The notes: generated by a model not told the origin, from the letters alone. DNA of 64,000 nucleotides from JANQSP01 sp965237565 (GCA_965237565.1 OZ250145.1:186001-250000), one strand, 5' to 3'. Positions 26,641-35,627 are shown, counted from the first letter of the stretch. Numbers and translations are program-made.

Positions 26641-27918
26641 ATGAAAGAACAAATCAAAGTCCCCTCTGTAGGAGAGTCTGTTATGGAAGCCACCATTGGT
26701 AAGTGGCAAAAAAAATCAGGAGATTACGTTGAGCAAAATGAAACTTTGGTCATTATGGAAACAGACAAAGCCTCTATGGATTTGGTGGCAGAACACAGTG
26801 GACAGCTAAACATTTTCAAACAAGAAGGGGAAGAGGTGAAAATCGGTGAAGTCATTGCCGAATTAGATACTTCTGTGAAAAATACAAATAAAACAGTCCA
26901 AGCAAAACAAAGCCAAGACAAAATTAGGCAGAAAAAAACCATAGACCAACCAGCTACAAACCAACAAACTGCGAGCCAACAAACCATGGACCAACAAAAC
27001 CAAGCGGTAAGCCAACAGGCACAAGCTCCTGAACCTCAAACTTCTGAAAAAGTTTTGTCTCCAGCGGTTAGAAAGTGGGTAATGCAAAAAAACCTAGACC
27101 CTTCTCAAATAAAGGGAAGCGGGCCAGCAGGACGTTTGACCAAGGCTGATGTTTTGTCTGCCCAGCCACCGCAACAAGGATACTCTGAAATTCCTGCCTC
27201 GGGCTTAGCTAAGGAAAACCAACAAAGCCGTGAACGCATGAGTACGATTCGCAAACGGATTGCTGAGAGAATGGTGGAATCACAACATCGTTCCGCCACC
27301 CTCACCACTTTTAATGAAATTGATATGTCTCAAGTCATGGCCTTAAGAGCAAAGTACAAAGACTCCTTTCAAAAAAAGAACCAAATCAAATTGGGCTTTA
27401 TGGGTATTTTCATCAAGGCAACTATCAAAGCCCTGCAAGCCTTTCCAAGGGTGAACGCCTTTATTGAAGGAGATGATGAGGTGGTTTACAATCATGCTTG
27501 TCACATAGGCATTGCTGTCAGCACGGAAAGAGGCTTAGTTGTCCCCGTCATTCGCAATGCCGACCAAATGACCCTGGCTGATTTAGAAAAGTCCGTAGCC
27601 TACCAAGCCGAAAAAGCCAGAGAGGGAAAAATCATTCCCGATGACCTCACAGGTGGCACTTTCACTTTGAGCAACGGAGGGGTATTTGGTTCTTTGATGT
27701 CTACCCCTATTTTGAATCCTCCACAAAGCGGTATTTTGGGTATGCACAAAATTGAACAACGACCTATTGCCATCAATGGAGAAGTGAAAATTAGGCCCAT
27801 GATGTATGTAGCCTTATCCTACGATCATCGCATGGTAGATGGAAGAGAGTCTGTTGGTTTTCTTCTCATGATAAAAGAAAGTGTAGAAAATCCCATTCGT
27901 ATCTTGATAGACGTGTAA
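26641..27918 (+). CDS. sucB: Dihydrolipoyllysine succinyltransferase (E2 of 2-oxoglutarate dehydrogenase)
   Basis: E2 forms the core of the complex and transfers succinyl to CoA. The 425-residue protein has one N-terminal lipoyl domain with lipoyl-Lys43 in ETDKAS, a Gln-rich linker (about residues 81-135) instead of the usual Ala/Pro-rich one, the E3/E1-binding domain (LSPAVRKWVMQKNLDPSQI), and a C-terminal acyltransferase domain with the catalytic SYDHRMVDGRE. It lies 70 bases after sucA and 21 bases before lpd. Confidence 0.96.
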   Translation: MKEQIKVPSVGESVMEATIGKWQKKSGDYVEQNETLVIMETDKASMDLVAEHSGQLNIFKQEGEEVKIGEVIAELDTSVKNTNKTVQAKQSQDKIRQKKTIDQPATNQQTASQQTMDQQNQAVSQQAQAPEPQTSEKVLSPAVRKWVMQKNLDPSQIKGSGPAGRLTKADVLSAQPPQQGYSEIPASGLAKENQQSRERMSTIRKRIAERMVESQHRSATLTTFNEIDMSQVMALRAKYKDSFQKKNQIKLGFMGIFIKATIKALQAFPRVNAFIEGDDEVVYNHACHIGIAVSTERGLVVPVIRNADQMTLADLEKSVAYQAEKAREGKIIPDDLTGGTFTLSNGGVFGSLMSTPILNPPQSGILGMHKIEQRPIAINGEVKIRPMMYVALSYDHRMVDGRESVGFLLMIKESVENPIRILIDV

Positions 27919-27939
27919 AGAGAGGAAGAGAAGAAATTG

Positions 27940-29340
27940 ATGTCCTATGATCTAATCGTGATCGGTTCCGGCCCAGGAGGTTACACCGGGGCAATTCGTG
28001 CATCTCAACTGGGCTTGAAAACAGCCGTTGTGGAAAAGTATGATTCCCTAGGGGGTACCTGTTTAAATGTGGGTTGCATCCCTTCCAAAGCTCTTTTGGA
28101 TTCTTCCGAACATTTTTATTTTGCCCAAAATGAAATGTCTGGACATGGGGTAAAAGCCAAATCAATTTCTTTAGACTTAAAGGTTTTATTGAATAGAAAA
28201 AATAAAATTGTCAAAGAGCTGACGGGAGGCATTCAATATCTTTTTAAAAAAAATAAGATTGAACGTTTGAGAGGCGTGGGGTCTTTAATTTCTCCACATC
28301 AAGTGCAAATCAAAACTCCTGACTCAAAAACACAAGTGATTGAAGGCCGGCACATCATGTTGGCCACGGGAAGCAAACCCAGTGAATTACCTAATATCAA
28401 GACAGACGGAGATCGAGTGGTTTCCTCTACTGAGGCGCTGAATTTCAATCAAGTACCAAAAAAATTGCTCGTTATTGGAGGTGGATACATTGGTTTGGAG
28501 ATGGGTTCTGTTTGGTCTCGTTTGGGTTCAGAAGTTACCATCGTAGAATATGCCGATCGTCTTTGCCCGACCATGGATCAAGAACTTTCTAAAAAATTAC
28601 TCCCTATTTTAAAAAAACAGGGAATCAAATTTCTTTTAGAAAGTTCTGTAGAGGAAATAAAAAAAACAAAATCATCAATGGAATTAATTTACAAAGACAA
28701 GTCAGATACATCTCATTCCATTAAAGGAGATTTTATTCTTTTAGCCGTAGGAAGAAGACCCTATTCAGAGGCTTTGGGTCTGGAAGCTTTGGGGATTCAA
28801 AAAGATGAAAAAGGTTTTGTGAAAGTAAATGAGAAGTGGCAAACGAGTGCTCACCCTCATATTTTTGCTATTGGCGATTTGATTGGAGGAATGATGCTTG
28901 CCCACAAGGCCGAAGAAGAAGGTGTAGCGGTGGCAGAGGTCATTGCTAGTGGGGTGGGTCATGTGAATTATCCAAGCGTCCCGGCTGTTATCTACACTTG
29001 GCCCGAAGTCGCTTATGTAGGAAAAACGGAAGAACAATTGAAAGCAGAAAATCGAATGTATAAAGTCGGTCGATTTCCTTTTATGGCGAATGGACGAGCC
29101 AAGGCTTTGGCTTGCACGGAAGGTTTTGTCAAAATACTAGCTGATTCAAAAACAGATCTGGTTTTGGGCGTACACATCATAGGTCCTAGAGCCTCTGATA
29201 TGCTAGCTGAAGCAGTTGTGGGGATGGAATTTGGAACCAGCAGTGAAGATTTGGCTCGCAGTTTTCATGCCCACCCCACTTTGTCGGAAGTAATGAGAGA
29301 GGCGGCTTTAGATGTTGAAAAAAGAGCCCGTCAAATCTAA
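27940..29340 (+). CDS. lpd: Dihydrolipoyl dehydrogenase (E3)
   Basis: E3 reoxidises the dihydrolipoyl arm with FAD and NAD+. The 466-residue protein shows the FAD-binding GSGPGGYTGAIRA, the redox-active disulfide GGTCLNVGCIPSK, the NAD-binding GGGYIGLEMGS, the second FAD motif IFAIGDLIGG, and the C-terminal active-site His in HAHPTLSE. AGAGGAAGAG upstream supports ATG 27940; a TTG immediately before it is also in frame. The last 29 bases overlap ctaA. Confidence 0.97.
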   Translation: MSYDLIVIGSGPGGYTGAIRASQLGLKTAVVEKYDSLGGTCLNVGCIPSKALLDSSEHFYFAQNEMSGHGVKAKSISLDLKVLLNRKNKIVKELTGGIQYLFKKNKIERLRGVGSLISPHQVQIKTPDSKTQVIEGRHIMLATGSKPSELPNIKTDGDRVVSSTEALNFNQVPKKLLVIGGGYIGLEMGSVWSRLGSEVTIVEYADRLCPTMDQELSKKLLPILKKQGIKFLLESSVEEIKKTKSSMELIYKDKSDTSHSIKGDFILLAVGRRPYSEALGLEALGIQKDEKGFVKVNEKWQTSAHPHIFAIGDLIGGMMLAHKAEEEGVAVAEVIASGVGHVNYPSVPAVIYTWPEVAYVGKTEEQLKAENRMYKVGRFPFMANGRAKALACTEGFVKILADSKTDLVLGVHIIGPRASDMLAEAVVGMEFGTSSEDLARSFHAHPTLSEVMREAALDVEKRARQI

Positions 29341-30256
29341 ATTTTTTTCTTCTTTTTGCTTGGGAGTTTTGATTTTTTGCCTCCTCATTATTCTCTGGGG
29401 AGCTTGGGTTCGTATTTCTCATTCGGGCGACGCCTGCGGGTCCAGTTGGCCTTCTTGCAATGGCCAATATCTGATTGATTCTGGTGCTGATATAAAATTG
29501 CAGACTGAATGGTTCCATAGAGCCACATCCGGCCTTTTTGGCATTCTTGTTTTGATTCTTTGTGGTTTCGCTTTTTCCCTTTTTCCAAAATCCCATCCAG
29601 TTCGCAAAATTTCTTTGTTCATCTTATTTTTTAGCATCACAGAAGCCCTCATCGGTGCAGGCCTTGTACTTTTTTCTCTGACCGGAGCTGATGATTCATT
29701 CAATCGAGTTCTGGTAATGAATCTTCATTTAACAAATTCCATTTTATTGATGGGAAGCTTGATTTTGTGTTGGAGAACTTCTCTTGGAAAACACTTTTCC
29801 TTCTCTCATAGAAAATATTTATTGAGTTTTATTTTTGTTTTTTTTCTTATTGCTTTTTTTGGTTCCTTATCAGCTTTATCTTCTTCTTTGTTTCCCTCTT
29901 CTTCGCTGTGGCAGGGTTTGGCACTGGATTTGGATCCCCATTCACATTGGATGATAAAATTAAGAATTCTCCATCCCTTTTTTGCTCTTCTTTTTGGAGG
30001 AGCCTTTCTTTTTTACTACTTAAGACTCTTATTCAAGCAAGCACAAACAAAAAAAATGGATGCGCAACTTATTTTTTTTACCTCCTGTTTGGCTTTGGTT
30101 TTACTCTCTGGTTTTATCACTTTTCTTTTTTTATCTCCCACTTTTTTGAAATTGTTCCATTTGTTGATGCTCTATTTAATGGAGCTAAGTTTTCTTTTGG
30201 CTTTGGAAAAAGAACCCTTTATAATTTATAAGATCGATGAAAAAATATCTCAATAA
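29312..30256 (+). CDS. ctaA: Heme A synthase-like (CtaA/COX15 family)
   Basis: CtaA/COX15 converts heme O to heme A for cytochrome oxidase. The 314-residue protein has about eight membrane helices. Conserved features include VRISHSGDACGSSWPSCNG (family Gly-Cys-Pro loop), EWFHRATSG in helix 2, NLHLTNS in helix 4, and His in RILHPFF and LFHLL in the second half, the expected heme-binding histidines. The start ATG lies within the end of lpd. Coupling to the TCA-cycle operon fits an aerobic respiratory role. Being distant from model members, its exact substrate is inferred. Confidence 0.82.
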   Translation: MLKKEPVKSKFFSSFCLGVLIFCLLIILWGAWVRISHSGDACGSSWPSCNGQYLIDSGADIKLQTEWFHRATSGLFGILVLILCGFAFSLFPKSHPVRKISLFILFFSITEALIGAGLVLFSLTGADDSFNRVLVMNLHLTNSILLMGSLILCWRTSLGKHFSFSHRKYLLSFIFVFFLIAFFGSLSALSSSLFPSSSLWQGLALDLDPHSHWMIKLRILHPFFALLFGGAFLFYYLRLLFKQAQTKKMDAQLIFFTSCLALVLLSGFITFLFLSPTFLKLFHLLMLYLMELSFLLALEKEPFIIYKIDEKISQ

Positions 30257-31217
30257 AATTATCCATAGTGACACTCTTGAGTTTTTACCAAAACTAAAGA
30301 GCCATTCTGTGGATGTTGTTTTAACAGATCCTCCTTATTTCTTAGACAAAATGGATCACAATTGGAAGGCCAAAAAAGTAAGCTGTCCTAAAAAAGCTTA
30401 TGCCATAAAACACCTCCCAGCCGGTATGAAATTTAGTAAGGACCAAGGCAAAAAATTTTATTCTTGGTATTTTAAAATATCAGAAGAAATTTTTAGGATT
30501 TTAAAACCGGGAGGATTTTTCTTTTCTTTTTCCAGTCCTAGGCTTTACCACAGAATGGCTTGTGCGATGGATGACGCAGGATTTGAAATTAGAGATTTAT
30601 TTATATGGCTCTACACACAAAACCAAGCAAAAGCTATGAGTCTTCATCATTTTGTTAACAAAATGAAGACTTCCAAAAAAGAAAAAGAAAGATTAAATCA
30701 ATTATTTGAAGGATGGAAAACACCTCAGGTGAAATCCTGCCATGAACCTATTGCCATGGCTCAAAAGCCAATAGAGAAAACGTATCTCAAAAATTCAATG
30801 AAGTACAATGTCTCCTTGATCAATACAAAGATCAAGCAGGGATTGTATGAAGATAAGTTCGTATCAAATATCATGACGGATCAATACATCCATCATAGAA
30901 TAGATAAAGTTTTTTTGGTCGATAAACCAAAGAGAAATGAAAAAGGACATTTTAATGATCACAAAACAGTGAAACCTTTGTCACTATGTAAATATCTTAT
31001 CAACTTGACGAGCCAAGAAGGAAGTCTTGTGTTGGATCCTTTTATGGGAAGCGGAACAACGGCAGTGGCATGCAAGGAGTTGGGGAGAAAATTTATAGGT
31101 GTGGAAATTAATGAACCCTACATTCAAATTGCCCTTGAAAGATTAAAAAATTCAAAAAGAAAAAAGAAAAATCAAGAGTTCAAGCCAAAGTTTGAACTGC
31201 CACAGCCTCTCTCATGA
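30237..31217 (+). CDS. Orphan site-specific DNA methyltransferase (N6-adenine or N4-cytosine)
   Basis: The 326-residue protein has motif IV DPPY at 31-34 near the N-terminus and the AdoMet motif FMGSGTT at 269-275 near the C-terminus, preceded by HKTVKPL. This order is that of beta-class amino-methyltransferases, and DPPY suggests adenine N6 more than cytosine N4. Between them are about 160 residues that would hold the target-recognition region. No restriction endonuclase lies nearby, so it is probably an orphan regulatory methylase. It overlaps ctaA by 20 bases, so it is probably expressed with the sucA operon. Its last codons lie in a short direct repeat. Confidence 0.88.
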   Translation: MKKYLNKIIHSDTLEFLPKLKSHSVDVVLTDPPYFLDKMDHNWKAKKVSCPKKAYAIKHLPAGMKFSKDQGKKFYSWYFKISEEIFRILKPGGFFFSFSSPRLYHRMACAMDDAGFEIRDLFIWLYTQNQAKAMSLHHFVNKMKTSKKEKERLNQLFEGWKTPQVKSCHEPIAMAQKPIEKTYLKNSMKYNVSLINTKIKQGLYEDKFVSNIMTDQYIHHRIDKVFLVDKPKRNEKGHFNDHKTVKPLSLCKYLINLTSQEGSLVLDPFMGSGTTAVACKELGRKFIGVEINEPYIQIALERLKNSKRKKKNQEFKPKFELPQPLS

Positions 31218-31243
31218 AAACGAGAGTTTGAACTGCCACAGCC
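31190..31243. repeat. 18-bp direct repeat spanning the methylase stop codon
   Basis: GTTTGAACTGCCACAGCC occurs perfectly at 31190-31207 and 31226-31243, 36 bases apart. The first copy encodes the last residues of the methyltransferase; the second is past its stop. Between them, CTCTC and GAGAG could pair as a weak stem. Confidence 0.8.
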
Positions 31244-31250
31244 ACATTTT

Positions 31251-32033
31251 TCAACGTCCTTTAAATTTGGCTTTTCTTTTTTCGATAAAAGCTTGGATTC
31301 CTTCTTTTGCATCTTCTGATTCGAATAAGATGCCAAACTCTTTTGCTTCCTTTTTCAAACCATCTTCCAACTGAAAATGAACACTTTGATTCAATAAACT
31401 CTTTGCCTTAGCCATTGCCAAGAGCCCATTTTTCTTAAAATGCTCTGCCCATTTTACAGTTCTTTCCATCAATTCACCAGAGGGGAAAACAAAATTAGCC
31501 AAACCCATAACCAAAGCTTCTTGTGCCGAATATGTCGCACCAGAGAGGATCATCTCCTTGGCCTTGTGAAAGCCAACTGTTCTGCATAGTTTCTGTGTCC
31601 CACCAAAACTCGGGAATAGGGAAAGTTTTACTTCCGGAAATCCCACTTGTGCTTTCTCTTCCATCACAATCATATCGCAGGATAGAGCCAATTCCAAACC
31701 TCCTCCTAGAGCAAAACCTTGAATGAGAGCGATCACAGGGAAAGGAAGATTCTCAATCAATGAAAAAACTGCTTGTCCTTTTCTCGCAAAAGCTTCTGCC
31801 TGCTGAGAGTCAAAATGAGCCATTTCTTTTAGATCCGCCCCAACCACAAAGGCTTTCTCTCCTCCTCTAATAATTAAGACTTTTATTTTCTCAGATAGAT
31901 TTTCTTGAGTAAAACTTTCTAACTCATCAAAGACTTCCGAATTCAAAGCATTCAAAGCTTGGGAACGATGAATGCTCAACATCCCAATTTCACTCGACTC
32001 TTCAAATTGCAGAGTTTTAAATTTCATTTCCAT
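31251..32033 (-). CDS. Enoyl-CoA hydratase/isomerase family protein
   Basis: The 260-residue protein is a crotonase. The oxyanion-hole segments are RGGEKAFVVGADLKEMA and FALGGGLELALSCD, with catalytic Glu in the latter, and the second catalytic Glu is in GFPEVKLSLFPSFGGTQ. Both glutamates being present supports true 2-enoyl-CoA hydratase activity in beta-oxidation or branched-chain amino-acid breakdown. It lies 12 bases after the 3-hydroxyisobutyryl-CoA hydrolase gene on the same strand. Confidence 0.93.
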   Translation of the reverse strand: MEMKFKTLQFEESSEIGMLSIHRSQALNALNSEVFDELESFTQENLSEKIKVLIIRGGEKAFVVGADLKEMAHFDSQQAEAFARKGQAVFSLIENLPFPVIALIQGFALGGGLELALSCDMIVMEEKAQVGFPEVKLSLFPSFGGTQKLCRTVGFHKAKEMILSGATYSAQEALVMGLANFVFPSGELMERTVKWAEHFKKNGLLAMAKAKSLLNQSVHFQLEDGLKKEAKEFGILFESEDAKEGIQAFIEKRKAKFKGR

Positions 32034-32045
32034 AGCCCAATTGAG

Positions 32046-33149
32046 TTAAAGCCCTTTTAAGGGATTTGTCCATCCAAAATCTGGTGTAAAATATTCTTGG
32101 ATTGCAGAATCTTTTATCTGATCAAAAGAAGAGGGATTCCACTTTGGAGAATTGTCTTTTTCAACCAACAAAGCTCTTACTCCTTCAAGAAAATCAGACT
32201 TGTAGACACAGTGCAAAGCCATTACCAAATCCATTTGAAGCACCTCTTTTAAATTTTTATTCTCCGCTCTTTTCAACTGTTCACAAATAAGCCCCGCTGA
32301 AAGAGGAGAAGATTGTAAAAACACTTTTTGATTTTCTTTATGTTTTTTCTCTTCCCACTGGCTCTTCTGAAATTGTTCAAAGATTGTGGGTAAATTTTTA
32401 GATTGAACAAATGAAGTGATTTTTAATTGATTGTCCTCTAACCAATCCTCACGTTTAAGAAATTGAGATTCCTTCTCCATTTCTCTCAAGTGGGAAGTTA
32501 GTTCATTTTTGTACTTAAAAGAAAAATCTAAAAGAGATTGAAACAATTTTTGTTTTTCGGAGTTTTCAAAACAAAAATCCAAAAGTCCAATTGTTTTAGC
32601 TTCCGAGCTATTCAACTGGTAAGCTGTCAGGGCTATATACCAACCCAATTGATTGGGCAGATGACTCAAAAAAAAACTTGTTCCCACGTCGGGAAACAAG
32701 CCAATACGGATTTCTGGCATAGATAAATTTGTGCTTTCTGTTCCAATTCGATGAGAGCCCGCCCAAAAAAGTCCAAATCCTCCGCCCATGATCAAACCTT
32801 CTCCCCAAACCAAAATGGGCTTAGAATACGTATGCAAGAGATAATTGAGACGATACTCATTTTCAACGAAAGGCTGAACAACTTCTTTTGGATTTTGTTG
32901 ATTCTTACGAGCCTGCAAAACATGAAAATAAATTTGCTTCACATCGCCTCCCACGCAAAAAGCTTTTTCTCCTTCTGCGTGTAGAAAAATCATTTCTATT
33001 CGAGGATCTTTCTCCCAACGTTCTAATTGATTCCTTAGAGATAAAACCATTTTTAAATCAATAGAATGAAGAGCTTCACTACGAGTGAGTTTTATCTCTC
33101 CTAAAAAAAAGCCATTTGATTTTTTGTGCTCTTTAAAAAAAACTTTCAT
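32046..33149 (-). CDS. 3-hydroxyisobutyryl-CoA hydrolase-like protein
   Basis: This crotonase-family protein (367 residues from ATG 33149) has GGEFxxG-like GEKAFCVGGDVKQIY, the GEGLIMGGGFGLFWAG oxyanion segment and MPEIRIGLFPDVGTSFFLS. The Glu and Asp in the last motif and the extended C-terminal helical region distinguish 3-hydroxyisobutyryl-CoA hydrolases from hydratases. The reaction belongs to valine catabolism. The frame extends to a TTG at 33179 inside trpS; the ATG at 33149 is preferred. It probably shares a transcript with trpS upstream and the hydratase downstream. Confidence 0.87.
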   Translation of the reverse strand: MKVFFKEHKKSNGFFLGEIKLTRSEALHSIDLKMVLSLRNQLERWEKDPRIEMIFLHAEGEKAFCVGGDVKQIYFHVLQARKNQQNPKEVVQPFVENEYRLNYLLHTYSKPILVWGEGLIMGGGFGLFWAGSHRIGTESTNLSMPEIRIGLFPDVGTSFFLSHLPNQLGWYIALTAYQLNSSEAKTIGLLDFCFENSEKQKLFQSLLDFSFKYKNELTSHLREMEKESQFLKREDWLEDNQLKITSFVQSKNLPTIFEQFQKSQWEEKKHKENQKVFLQSSPLSAGLICEQLKRAENKNLKEVLQMDLVMALHCVYKSDFLEGVRALLVEKDNSPKWNPSSFDQIKDSAIQEYFTPDFGWTNPLKGL

Positions 33150-33171
33150 AGAGTCATTGTCTTTTATCGGA

Positions 33172-34167
33172 TTAAGCAATTCCCACCGCTTGACGAATTT
33201 TTTTCATCAACTCCTTAGCTCTCTTGGAAGCTTGGATGGCGCCTTTTTTAAGAATATCATCTATTTTTCGAGTATCGTCCATCAAAGAATTGTAGATTTT
33301 CCTTTTTTTAGATAAGTAGTTTTCCAACTCGTGGTATAGCAGTTTTTTTACTTCACCCCAACCCACTCCTTCTTGGTATTTCCTAATCAATTGTTCTGTA
33401 TTTTTCTCGGAAGCAAAAGCTTTATAAATGGAAAACAAATTGGATTTTTCAGGATCCTTTGGAACCGAGGGGGAAGTGGAATCCGTTTGAATTCTCATAA
33501 TGAGTTTTTCTAATTCTTGAGAGGAACAAAAAAGAGGAATGTGATTGCCATAGCTTTTGCTCATTTTTTTTCCATCCAAACCGAGCAATAAGTCAGTCTT
33601 TATTTTTATCTCTGGAATTTTCAACAGATCTACTTTAAATATGCGATTGAATTTAAGAGCAATGTCCCTAGCGATCTCCAAATGTTGGGCTTGATCTTGG
33701 CTTACAGGCACTTCATCAGCTGAAAATAACAAAATGTCAGATGCCATGAGAATGGGATAATTATATATACCCATATTCACGCCCTTATCTAGATTTTTTT
33801 CCCCTGAGGAATAATTGGCTTGCATCAAGGCCTTATAAGAATGAGCTCTATTCATCAAACCTTTTGGGGTTATACAGGACAAAATCCAATTGAGTTCATA
33901 TAGCTCCGGAATATCTGACTGACGGTACATGGTTGTTTTTTTAGAATCTAGACCGCAGGCCAACCAAGCGGCTGAAGTTTGGTAAATCATTTTTTGCAAC
34001 TTTTCTGCATTTTGCACAGTGGTTAGTGAGTGACCATCTGCCACAAAGAGATAACTGGAGACGGATGATTTTTTCGCTAGTTCCAAAGCTGGACGAATCG
34101 CTCCAACATAATTGCCCAAATGGGGCATTCCTGTGGGCTTCACTCCTGTAAGAATCGTCTTGGGCAT
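33172..34167 (-). CDS. trpS: Tryptophanyl-tRNA synthetase
   Basis: TrpRS charges tRNA-Trp. The 331-residue class I synthetase shows the HIGH-type motif PTGMPHLGNYVGA, the tryptophan-pocket region MASDILLFSADEVPVSQDQ, and the KMSKS loop GKKMSKSYGN. Length is normal. AAGGA lies 5-6 bases before the ATG. Upstream are a plausible promoter at 34193-34220 and, beyond it, a 70-bp tandem repeat array. Confidence 0.97.
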   Translation of the reverse strand: MPKTILTGVKPTGMPHLGNYVGAIRPALELAKKSSVSSYLFVADGHSLTTVQNAEKLQKMIYQTSAAWLACGLDSKKTTMYRQSDIPELYELNWILSCITPKGLMNRAHSYKALMQANYSSGEKNLDKGVNMGIYNYPILMASDILLFSADEVPVSQDQAQHLEIARDIALKFNRIFKVDLLKIPEIKIKTDLLLGLDGKKMSKSYGNHIPLFCSSQELEKLIMRIQTDSTSPSVPKDPEKSNLFSIYKAFASEKNTEQLIRKYQEGVGWGEVKKLLYHELENYLSKKRKIYNSLMDDTRKIDDILKKGAIQASKRAKELMKKIRQAVGIA

Positions 34168-34192
34168 GAGTTTCCTTTTTATCCAAAGAAAG

Positions 34193-34220
34193 AATGTATG
34201 AAATATCTTAGTAATATCAA
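34193..34220 (-). promoter_or_regulatory. Putative trpS promoter
   Basis: On the minus strand TTGATA (34220-34215), a 16-base spacer and TACATT (34198-34193) lie about 26 bases before the trpS ATG. The -35 is good and the -10 fair. The tandem repeat array begins 33 bases upstream of the -35 element. Confidence 0.42.
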
Positions 34221-34252
34221 GAGATTTTTTTTTACTCTACCCCTACAAATGG

Positions 34253-34500
34253 GCCTAGAAATCCTGCCTTTTCAGACTTCACACTACTCTATAGAAATCG
34301 GCAAGCCTTATCAGCCAATCTTGCCTAGAAATCCTGCCTTTTCAAACTTCACACTACTCTATAGAAATCGGCAAGCCTTATCAGCCAATCTTGCCTAGAA
34401 ATCCTGCCTTTTCAAACTTCACACTACTCTATAGAAATCGGCAAGCCTTATCAGCCAATCTTGCCTAGAAATCCTGCCTTTTCAAACTTCACACTACTCT
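34253..34500. repeat. 70-bp tandem repeat array between trpS and a vWA lipoprotein gene
   Basis: Three full units and a 38-base partial unit repeat head to tail with a 70-base period; ATCCTGCCTT starts at 34261, 34331, 34401 and 34471. The copies are nearly identical: the first differs by a G for A (TTCAGACTT against TTCAAACTT). Each full unit contains an inverted repeat, GGCAAG and CTTGCC, with a 14-base loop. The period is not a multiple of three and no frame crosses it conserved, so it is non-coding. The array fills most of the 344-base gap, ending 11 bases from the stop of the upstream gene. Confidence 0.93.
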
Positions 34501-34511
34501 GGAAACAATAT

Positions 34512-35627
34512 TTATTCGTCTGTAAAGACAGTCTGGTCAGAAACCAAGTGAACAAGGGTATCCGCAACAATAGAATAATCTTCCAAGCAAATACTAAAAT
34601 TCCCACCACCTGTTTTTGTTGGAAGTTCGGACAAGAGCGTACCGTATGTTACATTCGAAAAGAAAGATGCTTCATCCTCATTTGTTTTTTTGCAAATTTC
34701 ATCATTCGGTAAGATAATCAAATTGAATACCAACAACTTTTTATTCTGCTGTTCTTCGTACACTCGATCAAATTCCTTCACTACTGCATCTGCTCTCACC
34801 ACAGGTAAATCCTGTTCCTCTTCTGTGGCCTCATCCCCATTGCTAACAATCACAACCGCTAAATAATTAGCTTCCTCTCTGATTAAATTTTTATTCACTA
34901 AAAAGGAGCTCTTTAAAGCACTTAGAGGTCGTCGGTTCCCTGTATTCTGACAGTAAGGTGGATAGGAACAAGTTAAATCCTCCTGTGCTTGGCCGAATGG
35001 ATTTCTTTTGTAGCGATCGGGAGCTGTCGTGATCGTGTACAGAAAAAGTTCCGGATAATAAAGGACAATATCATCTAAATAGTGAGAATCAGTAACACCG
35101 TATTGGTCCTCTATAGGCATAACTTTTCCATTTCTAGCTTTAGATGTGAAAGCAGAAAACAAACTATCTTCTTCCACATCGTAAGAGGTATCGGTAACCA
35201 TCAATCGCCAATTCAGGGGTTCGATGATGGAAATGAATCTATTGAATCTCTCATGAAAAGCTTTCTTTCTGTAAAAATATGTAGAAAAACTGGTATCCAA
35301 AATGAACAAAATATCTACAGTAGCTAAAAAATTTTGTTGGTTCGTCAAAGTCTGAGTTTCTACAACTTCTATATCTGCTTTCAGTTCCTCACAATCTTTG
35401 TCTGTGAAAACTACATAATCTCCAAATTCACATTTATTTTTGGTTGAAGATTCATCAAACCTTTTCTCTTTTTTTTCATAGCCCCCGAAATCCTCACCAT
35501 CTGCGTAGTCTGAAATACCTGTACAGTTGAAAAGAACAAATAAAACATAAAAAAATAAAATAACAATTTTTGTATTCAATGAACTTTCCCAAACTCTAGT
35601 TAAACGCCTCTTATGACTTTTCGGCAT
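34512..35627 (-). CDS. vWA-domain lipoprotein (family member 1)
   Basis: The 371-residue protein has a lipobox ending VLFNC (Cys35) and an acidic linker. A von Willebrand A-type domain begins near residue 104, with the MIDAS motif DTSFS at 111-115 after the strand VDILFIL. A later strand VVIVSNGDEA gives a second acidic MIDAS-like position, and the C-terminus contains SICLEDYS. It aligns with the products of 53762-54892 and 57836-59020. vWA domains with MIDAS bind partners through a divalent metal; the target here is unknown. It is likely on the outer or inner membrane surface. The stop lies beside the 70-bp repeat array. Confidence 0.72.
   Translation of the reverse strand: MPKSHKRRLTRVWESSLNTKIVILFFYVLFVLFNCTGISDYADGEDFGGYEKKEKRFDESSTKNKCEFGDYVVFTDKDCEELKADIEVVETQTLTNQQNFLATVDILFILDTSFSTYFYRKKAFHERFNRFISIIEPLNWRLMVTDTSYDVEEDSLFSAFTSKARNGKVMPIEDQYGVTDSHYLDDIVLYYPELFLYTITTAPDRYKRNPFGQAQEDLTCSYPPYCQNTGNRRPLSALKSSFLVNKNLIREEANYLAVVIVSNGDEATEEEQDLPVVRADAVVKEFDRVYEEQQNKKLLVFNLIILPNDEICKKTNEDEASFFSNVTYGTLLSELPTKTGGGNFSICLEDYSIVADTLVHLVSDQTVFTDE

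Noticed and set aside
29186..29596. 136-residue minus-strand open frame opposite lpd and ctaA
   Set aside because: Both genes on the plus strand are convincing and overlap, and the antisense product is unlike any family.
34120..34398. 92-residue open frame reading into the 70-bp repeats
   Set aside because: The 70-base period is not a multiple of three, so the repeats are read in different frames; the start lies within trpS.
34253..34500. CRISPR array
   Set aside because: The units are contiguous and nearly identical along the full 70 bases with no unique spacers, and no cas genes are present.
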